From Hydractinia symbiolongicarpus (taxonomy: Eukaryota > Cnidaria > Hydrozoa > Anthoathecata > Hydractiniidae), in the NCBI RefSeq assembly GCF_029227915.1, contig NC_079887.1:13704001-13764000 (forward strand): DNA of 60,000 nt, read 5' to 3'. Every line of letters begins with the position of its first letter. Position 1 is the stretch's first letter. A program made the translations under genes and the position numbers. Below the pieces are notes generated by a model, which was not told where the DNA came from, searched no databases, and worked only from the letters and a program-made list of their open reading frames with translations. Below, in pieces: positions 45,601-54,600 of this stretch.

Positions 45601-48600
45601 TGCTCCAACACAATATCATTGATGAAATAAAAATGGCTAGCTAATTTATAAAGAAATTATAACTCTACCTTTCGTACTCCGTTGCTACAGACGCTTTGTG
45701 AGAATTACTATCTTGTTAACAGTTTTGATGCGAAAAGAACTATACGTAGCTACTTTATCGTGTTTCGCTTGTAAAAATAAATAACAACTGGTTCAAAGAA
45801 CAAAATGGTATATTGTAAAGAAAACTTTCGCTTAATTTCGTCGCACATAATAAGAGAGTTCTGCTGCACAATCGTACCCCATTTACGCTCAGACCTGTAA
45901 GAGATGTTTTTGTAGGTGTTCTGACATCATGGGGTAAATGGAGCGTATGTTCAGCTACCTGCCGGGAAAATGGTGCTTCTGCACCCACTCGAACACGAAG
46001 TCGTCAGTGTGACAATCCCAGCCTTGGAGGGAATTGTGGTGGTGCCAGCTTAACAGAACCAGAAATCTGTAACAATGCGTCATGCTTTGGTAAGTATCTT
46101 TTTATTTGTAGTTGAATGAAAGACAATTTTTACGACTTTTTACGTATATTTTACCAGCAATACAATGGGCAAATTGGGGTCTATGGTCAGCTTGTCTAGC
46201 AATTTGTAATCCAGTTGGTTTAACTCACGTACAAAAACCCGTAATAATATGTATATTTCTGGGACCCATTCTGCAAAAGTTTGTCAAATATTTACTTCAA
46301 TTGATGAACTTATTCAAGAAAAAAAATATAATAAAAAATAGAAAAATAGAAATATAAAAAAATATATAAAATATAAAATATAAAAAATAGAAAGCTGAAG
46401 CTAGTGTCGCTGAGAAATCTATGAATTTCAATATTACCTTAACCGTATTCATGCAGAGGCAGGTGAAATCAACTCACTCGCAGCTAAGAAGACGTTGTAT
46501 GTTAAAAAATTGGCCTATTTGAAGTGAAATTTGTCGAGTTTTTTATGGACAGAGTAGCTTTTTGTGGTAAAAGAAATTAGGAAACTCGGTTGCATCAATC
46601 AAGCAAGGCACACGTTTTTATTTTGACCCTATCAGACAATTTTAATCATGAGAATTGCTCATAATGTTTTTGGACATGTGCCTTTGTCAAAATTGATATA
46701 CTGTCAAAAATCGTGTATGGGTGTCCCTGAAAATGACTAAATTTAGAAACTCAGTAACTACAGAACAAAACAGAAAATTTTCTACTTGTAACTTCCATTT
46801 CAAAATATTGTGCACATTTTTATGGAGAAAGTAAACACACTTTGCCCAAATCTCACAAAATGAAGTAACCTGAATGGCCAAATAATTCTCTATTTGTCTT
46901 TTCCGTACACAACGCAAAAAAAAAGTTGAACTTGATTCTAATTTGCTCAGAACAGAGTAAACAATAAAATTTTCTGTTCCTGTGATGTAAACAATTTAAG
47001 TATGGATGCTCAGAAATTTTTCTGTTCCTTTCCATTCTATTCCGCGGGAAATTTTCTTAAAATAGAAAATAATCTTTAGCATATATTCCTTTCAGTATAT
47101 ATACTCATACTTGTATTCAGATTAAGGAGGAATTTTAAACAAGAGTAGAGCTTGCTAACTTTGCAAGAAATAGTTTTTGTAAAAAGTATTTCGAAAATAA
47201 GTTTTTGCAAAAAATAATTTTTTAATGGTTCCGCTGTTTTACATAACAGAATGTCAGAATGTCTAAGGCAAGCTTTTATAATATTTGAAGCAGTCTACAT
47301 ATATCCAGAAATTGGTCTGAACTTCTCTTCACAAAAATAAAAACGTTTTCTATAAACTGGATTTGAAATCTGACAATGAACTATCTAACTTCAGGAAAGA
47401 AAAAATTCAGGAAGTACCTCGCTAAACTTTCTTAAAGTATTATGTGACCTACTAATAAACAGATTGCAGTTGCCAAGATAAATTTTCTTGTATATTTTAG
47501 TCGTGAGACAATAGATTATGTTAGTACGTTTGCTGTTGCTGGAACATAAAATTCTGCCTGCTAAAGTTCCGCCTTTGTTGGTTGCTTACATTAACGTATG
47601 AATCGTTCGCCTAATCTGGCCATATATTGGCCAAAAATCACTCAACAATACCAGGGTAATTTTCGTTGTCTTCTCTTATATCAAAAAGACAATAAACGGG
47701 ACGAGGGTGGAATCATCGTTACATTGTTTGTTATATTTTTCTAATTAAACTGTGGCAAACCTAAATAGTGTCATTTTTAAGGAAAGTCAAGAACTTTTTT
47801 TCCAATTGTATACAATTATTTGTGCAGCTCAATTGAATTCAATTTATCTTGTAGAAATTCGATAAGATAAATATAGTATTTTTATTGCTAAAATTTACTC
47901 CTTTTTTGCCACTACGTGGTTTACCATGTTTGTTGCAAGCCTCGAGATGATTCTGAATGAATTTAATGCAGTAAATGTTAAAATATTTCAACGTAAGCGT
48001 TTATTTACTGCAGTTTTAGGAGATGTCAAATTTGAATAAAAATTAATAATAATTTTTAGATTATAGCGTGATTTTGTCACAATTTTCTTATTTCATTAAA
48101 AAACATTTTTAGTGATTAGTTGCTCCAATGCCGACATATCGTACATCATTGTCATTGACTCATCCAGCAGTATCAAAAGATCACTACCAGACGAATGGAG
48201 TCAAGAAAAAACTTTCGTTAAGAACTTTGCCGCCCAGCTTGGTCTTGGAACAAACCCACGAATTAGAGTGGGCGTTGTCAATTATGGTACTTACGCTAAC
48301 ATCGTTGCTACTTGTGACTCCACCGAAACTAGCAATTTAGCAAATTTTAATGCATTAATAGATGCTTTACCTCCTATACTTGGTGGTACCGCCATTTATG
48401 GTGCCTTGCTTAAAGCTCGTGATTTATACACTGGTGCTGGATGTAACCGTGCAGGTGAACTAAGAGTTGTACTTTTTCTCACGGATGGGTTCGAGAATGT
48501 CGAATTTAATTACACTCTCCGTGTAAGCACAGAAAATTTAGTGCGCAGTGAAGCTTTAATATATGTTGGTGCAATTGGTACAGATGTAAGACTTCCTGAA

Positions 48601-51600
48601 CTTGTTCGTATCACTGGGAATTCGTCTCTGATATTTACTGCAAGTAATTTTTCAGAATTATCTAACATTGATGCTGCTGCTTTACATCCGAGAGTTGTTA
48701 GCCACGTTTGTCAAGGTAACCTTTTATGAATGGTTTTTTCAGTTTATAATGAAATATTCCTTTTTATTTTATATTTAATTCTGATACAATATAGTTGGTG
48801 GAGTTTGGGGTAGCTGGTCTGCATTTGGATCTTGTTCAATCAGCTGTGGTGTAAATGGTGTGAAAACAAGAACACGAGAGTGTAGAAGTCCTGTAACTAA
48901 TGCTTTAGAGAGTGATTGTGTTGGTTCTGCTAACAATACTCACGCATGTTTTGAAGGAGATTGCGCAGGTATAAATCATATGTTTTAACTGACCATGACA
49001 ATATAAGATACTTGAGATTCATAAAATAAAAATGTTATACTTGGGATATCCGTTTCAATACAAGGTTCTTGGTCACAGTGGTCAGCCTTTGGATCATGTT
49101 CAGCAACTTGTCATTTTGAAGCAGTTGGTTCCCCACCAAGCCAATTGAGAACAAGGACTTGTGTTGGCGCTACTGGAGCAGGAAATTGTGGTGGAGGACT
49201 CACATCAGAAACAAGGAGCTGTAACGTTCAAGTTACTTGTCCAGGTATATATGCTTTTTAAATTAGTTTATACAGTTAAAATTGATTGGGAGGAAAATGC
49301 ACAAGTACAAGGAAATATGCTTCGACTTTTGTTAGGTTAAAAATGTCCTAACGTTTTCAAGATTAGAATGGAAATATTTCGCCAAGAGTTCACTAAAAGA
49401 ATTATTAATGGGTTATTTTGATCATCCATATTCTTTCGTTTGTTCCTTTGTTCTTCGTTCGTTTGTGTATTAAATAATTTATATTCATTTATGTATATTC
49501 ATTGATATATATTCATTGCGTAACGGGACATTTTGAGGAGAAGAAGCTGTAATATTCAAATCCCTTCCAGGTAATATACTTAGAAATAGTAGATTTAAAT
49601 TAACGCTTCGCATATTATAAAAGCAAATTTAGGAATATAGAGAAAACTAGCTGCTAGCCCGTGAAAAATTCAAAAAGGTTTTGTAAATCATACACATTTC
49701 TCCATTTTTTAATATGCGCAGTTTTCGTCGTTAAGTTAAAAAATTACTCTGTGACGGGTGTGAAAAAAAGCTACAGCGCACTTTGGCGAACAAACTACAA
49801 GAAGTTGACTTGATTACACACGAAATAATGACGATCTCTCAAACATCTCTTGAACTAGCCGATCAAGAGATGTTTGAGAGAATCAATTTAAAAAGTCTGC
49901 CAAGAAAATCTATCTTTGCTTTGTTTCCATATTTAGAAACAATCGCTAAAGTTTTTTACAATTCCGCACTCTGTTGGGACTTACGCGACCTGTTGAGTTG
50001 TGACATCACTGACGAAACACGTTTTTTTTTAACTGGAGATGTGGTTATTTAACTGCTAGCTACATTCAGCTAAAATGTGAAAGTAGACAAATTCAATTAG
50101 CTGCAAATCCCTTGTTTGCTAAATGTAGTTAGGTAGCTACACCTTTTACGGCAATACAAAGTTTATTGATTAAATAAAATAGCAGTGTCATTAAGAGAAA
50201 GAATAGGACGCCCGACTCTTTTCGCTATGGTACTGTAGCTGTTGTTATTCCACCATAGCAAAAAGCGTTCAGTTATGTAGAAACCAGGACAAGTTTTAAA
50301 GATTTGTTTGTACAAACTATGTATTGTTAAAAAAAAGTAGTTAGATTCAAACTTTATTGGTTTAAGTTTTCAAATACATACACAAAGAGAAAACAAAGTT
50401 TATTCCCTAGAAGAAGGGTCTAACATTCGGCGCTGTTTTGCTTGTTGCTCATTTTGCTGATGAATGTTTATATTAAAAACGCAGTCCTTATGTGTGCAGC
50501 ATGGAACATGATTTGAAATTACCATATTTCTTGCTGCTTTTCTGGCTGAGTGGTTCAAAATGTTAGATTTTTTGTAACTTGATTTTTGAGTCTGTATGTA
50601 TGTAGCTGTGTCTTAACGATTCTCCAGCAATGATTGTCGTTTGCATTTATAGCTACCATTATGGTTGTTTAGTATTACGGCATTATACGGTGCTGTCTAA
50701 GGCAAGCTTTTATAATATTTGAAGCAGTCTACATATTTCCAGAAATTGGTCTGATCTTCTCTTCACAAAAATAAAAATTTTTTCTATAAACTGGATTTGA
50801 AATCTAACAATGAACTATCTAACTTCAGCAAAGAAAAAATTCAGGAAGTACCGCGCTAAACTTTCTTAAAGTATTATGTGACCTACTAATAAACAGATTG
50901 CAGTTGCCAAGATAAATTTTCTTGTATATTTTAGTCGTGAGACAATAGATTATGTTAGTACGTTTGCTGTTGCTGGAACATAAAATTCTGCTCACTAAAG
51001 TTCCGCCTTTGTTGGTTGCTTACATTAACGTATGACGCGTTCGCCTAATCTGGCCATATATTGGCCAAAAATCACTCAACGAACCAGGGTAATTTTCGTT
51101 GTCTTCTCTTATATCAAAAAGACAATAAACGGGACGAGGGTGGAATCATCGTTACATTGTTTGTTATATTTTTCTTATTAAACTGTGGCAAACCTAAATA
51201 GTGTCATTTTTTTTTCCAAATGTATACAATTATTTGTGCAGCTCAATTGAATTCAATTTATCTTGTAGAAATTCAATAAGATAAACATAGTATTTTTATT
51301 GCTAAAATTTACTCCTTTTTGCCACTACGTGGTTAACCATGTTTGCGGTAAGCTTCGAGATGATTCTGAATGAATTTAATGCAGTAAATGTTAAAATATT
51401 TCAACGTAAGCGTTTATTTACTGCAGTTTTAGGAGATGTCAAATGTGAAAATAAATTAATAATAATTTTTAGATTATAGCGTGATTTTGTCACAATTTTC
51501 TTATTTCATTAAAAAACATTTTTAGTGATTAGTTGCTCCAATGCCGACATATCGTACATCATTGTCATTGACTCATCCAACAGTATCAAAAGATCACTAC

Positions 51601-54600
51601 CAGACGAATGGAGTCAAGAAAAAACTTTCGTTAAGAACTTTGCCGCCCAGCTTGGTCTTGGAACAAACCCACGAATTAGAGTGGGCGTTGTCAATTATGG
51701 TACTTACGCTAACATCGTTGCTACTTGTGACTCCACCGAAACTAGCAATTTAGCAAATTTTAATGCATTAATAGATGCTTTACCTCCTATACTTGGTGGT
51801 ACCGCCATTTATGGTGCCTTGCTTAAAGCTCGTGATTTATACACTGGTGCTGGATGTAACCGTGCAGGTGAACTAAGAGTTGTACTTTTTCTCACGGATG
51901 GGTTCGAGAATGTCGAATTTAATTACACTGTCCGTGTAAGCACAGAAAATTTAGTGCGCAGTGAAGCTTTAATATATGTTGGTGCAATTGGTACAGATGT
52001 AAGACTTCCTGAACTTGTTCGTATCACTGGGAATTCGTCTCTGATATTTACTGCAAGTAATTTTTCAGAATTATCTAACATTGATGCTGCTGCTTTACAT
52101 CCGAGAGTTGTTAGCCACGTTTGTCAAGGTAACCTTTTATGAATGGTTTTTTCAGTTTATAATGAAATATTCCTTTTTATTTTATATTTAATTCTGATAC
52201 AATATAGTTGGTGGAGTTTGGGGTAGCTGGTCTGCATTTGGATCTTGTTCAATCAGCTGTGGTGTAAATGGTGTGAAAACAAGAACACGAGAGTGTAGAA
52301 GTCCTGTAACTAATGCTTTAGAGAGTGATTGTGTTGGTTCTGCTAACGATACTCACGCATGTTTTGAAGGAGATTGCGCAGGTATAAATCATATGTTTTA
52401 ACTGACCATGACAATATAAGATACTTGAGATTCATAAAATAAAAATGTTATACTTGGGATATCCGTTTCAATACAAGGTTCTTGGTCACAGTGGTCAGCC
52501 TTTGGATCATGTTCAGCAACTTGTCATTTTGAAGCAGTTAATTCCCCACCAAGCCAAATGAGAACAAGGACTTGTGTTGGCGCTACTGAAGCAGGAAATT
52601 GTGGTGGAGGACTCACATCAGAAACAAGGAGCTGTAACGTTCAAGTTACTTGTCCAGGTATATATGCTTTTTAAATTAGTTTATACAGTTAAAATTGATT
52701 TGGAGGAAAATGCACAAGTATAAGGAAATGTGCTTCGACTTTTGTTAGGTTAAAAATGTCCTAACGTTTTCAAGAATAGAATGGAAATATTTCACCAAGA
52801 GTTCACTAAAAGAATTATTAATGGGTTATTTTGATCATGCATATTCTTTCGTTCGTTCCTTTGTTCTTCGTTCGTTTGTGTATTAAATAATTTATATTCA
52901 TTTACGTATATTCATTGATATATATATTCATTGCGTAACGGGACATTTTGAGGAGAAGAAGCTGTAACATTCAAATCCCTTCCAGGTAATATACTTGGAA
53001 ATAGTAAATTTAAATTAACGCTTCGCATATTATAAAAGCAAATTTAGGAATATAGAGAAAACTAGCTGCTAGCCCGTGAAAAATTCAAAAAGGTTTTGCA
53101 AATCATACACATTTCTCCATTTTTTATTATGCGAAGTTTTCGTCGTTAAGTTAAAAAATTACTCTGTGACGGGTGTGAAAAAAAGCTACAGCGCACTTTG
53201 GCGAACAAACTACAAGAAGTTGACTTCATTACACACGAAATAATGACGATCTCTCAAACATCTCTTGATCTAGCCGATCAAGAGATGTTTGAGAGAATCA
53301 ATTTAAAAAGTCTGCCAAGAAAATCTATCTTTGCTTTGTTTCCATATTTAGAAACAATCGCTAAAGTTTTTTACAATTCCGCACTCTGTTGGGACTTACG
53401 CGACCTGTTGAGTTGTGACATCACTGACGAAACACGTTTTTTTTTAACTGGAGATGTGGTTATTTAACTGCTAGCTACATTCAGCTAAAATGTGAAAGTA
53501 GACAAATTCAATTAGCTGCAAATCCCTTGTTTGCTAAATGTAGTTAGGTAGCTACACCTTTTACGGCAATACAAAGTTTATTGATTAAATAAAATAGCAG
53601 TGTCATTAAGAGAAAGAATAGGACGCCCGACTCTTTTCGCTATGGTACTGTAGCTGTTGTTATTCCACCATAGCAAAAAGCGTTCAGTTATGTAGAAACC
53701 AGGACAAGTTTTAAAGATTTGTTTGTACAAACTATGTATTGTTAAAAAAAAGTAGTTAGATTCAAACTTTATTGGTTTAAGTTTTCAAATACATACACAA
53801 AGAGAAAACAAAGCATGCGAAAAACCTTTAAAAAATTTTTTTTCAAACAAAGTTTATTCCCTAGAAGAAGGGTCTATCATTCGGCGCCGTTTTACTTGTT
53901 GCTCATTTTACCATATCAAATTACCATATTTCTTGCTGCTTTTCTAGCTGAGTGGTTCGAAATTTTAGATTTTTTGTAACTTGATTTTGGAGTCTGTATG
54001 CATGTCGCTATGTTTTAACGATTCTCCAGCAATGTTTGTCGTTTGCATTTATAGCTACCATTATGGTTGTTTACCATTACGGCATTTTACGGTGCTGTCA
54101 TTAAGGTTTTGTAGGATTTCCCGTATAAACCAGTTGAGAATAGCTATCAGCTAATAAGTAGTAGTTATCGCACAGTGCCGTGAAAAATATCGGCAATATT
54201 TTTTGAGTTTTCAAATTCTTGTTTACATATTTCACGAGCCTTTAGACGAAATACACGAGAATTAAAAAACTAAAAAAATATGAGGGTGTTTTTCAAGAGC
54301 AAGTGTGATAACTAGTTTATCATGTAAACCGAGCATAAATCACTGTAATTTGATATACTAGCCAGATAATTGTTTAATTTTAATCGCGGTTTACGAGGTT
54401 CAACAGGGAAATAATATATTGCAAGATAATATATATGATCATGTCTTTTAATCCATAATTTTTTTAATTTGTATTGTGCGCGGGATGGTAATTATCTCAA
54501 ATGAAAAAAGCTTGTTTAGGTCACGCCTTAATAAAATTAAATGAAAAAAAAATTAAGATTAATATATTCTTGTTAATCTAAAACTAAAATATTGACCAAA

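Larger units (their letters stand above)
47260..50693 (+). repeat. 3.4-kb tandem unit 1 (VWA-TSP1-TSP1 block)
   Basis: Starts GTCTAAGGCAAGCTTTTATA and is followed directly by a second copy starting at 50694. Both contain the three exons, their introns and a ~100-codon passenger ORF. The offset is 3,434 bp at the left edge and 3,413 bp over the exons because of small indels. By eye the copies are nearly identical in exons and introns, hence recent. Confidence 0.9.
50694..54100 (+). repeat. 3.4-kb tandem unit 2 (VWA-TSP1-TSP1 block)
   Basis: Second copy of 47260-50693. The end is set where similarity to the right edge of unit 1 (CATTA..GGTGCTGTC) stops. Confidence 0.9.

Noticed and set aside
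47260-54100. Assembly artefact as the explanation for the 3.4-kb duplication
   Set aside because: The copies differ by substitutions and small indels spread along their length, which argues for true duplication, although long reads would be decisive.
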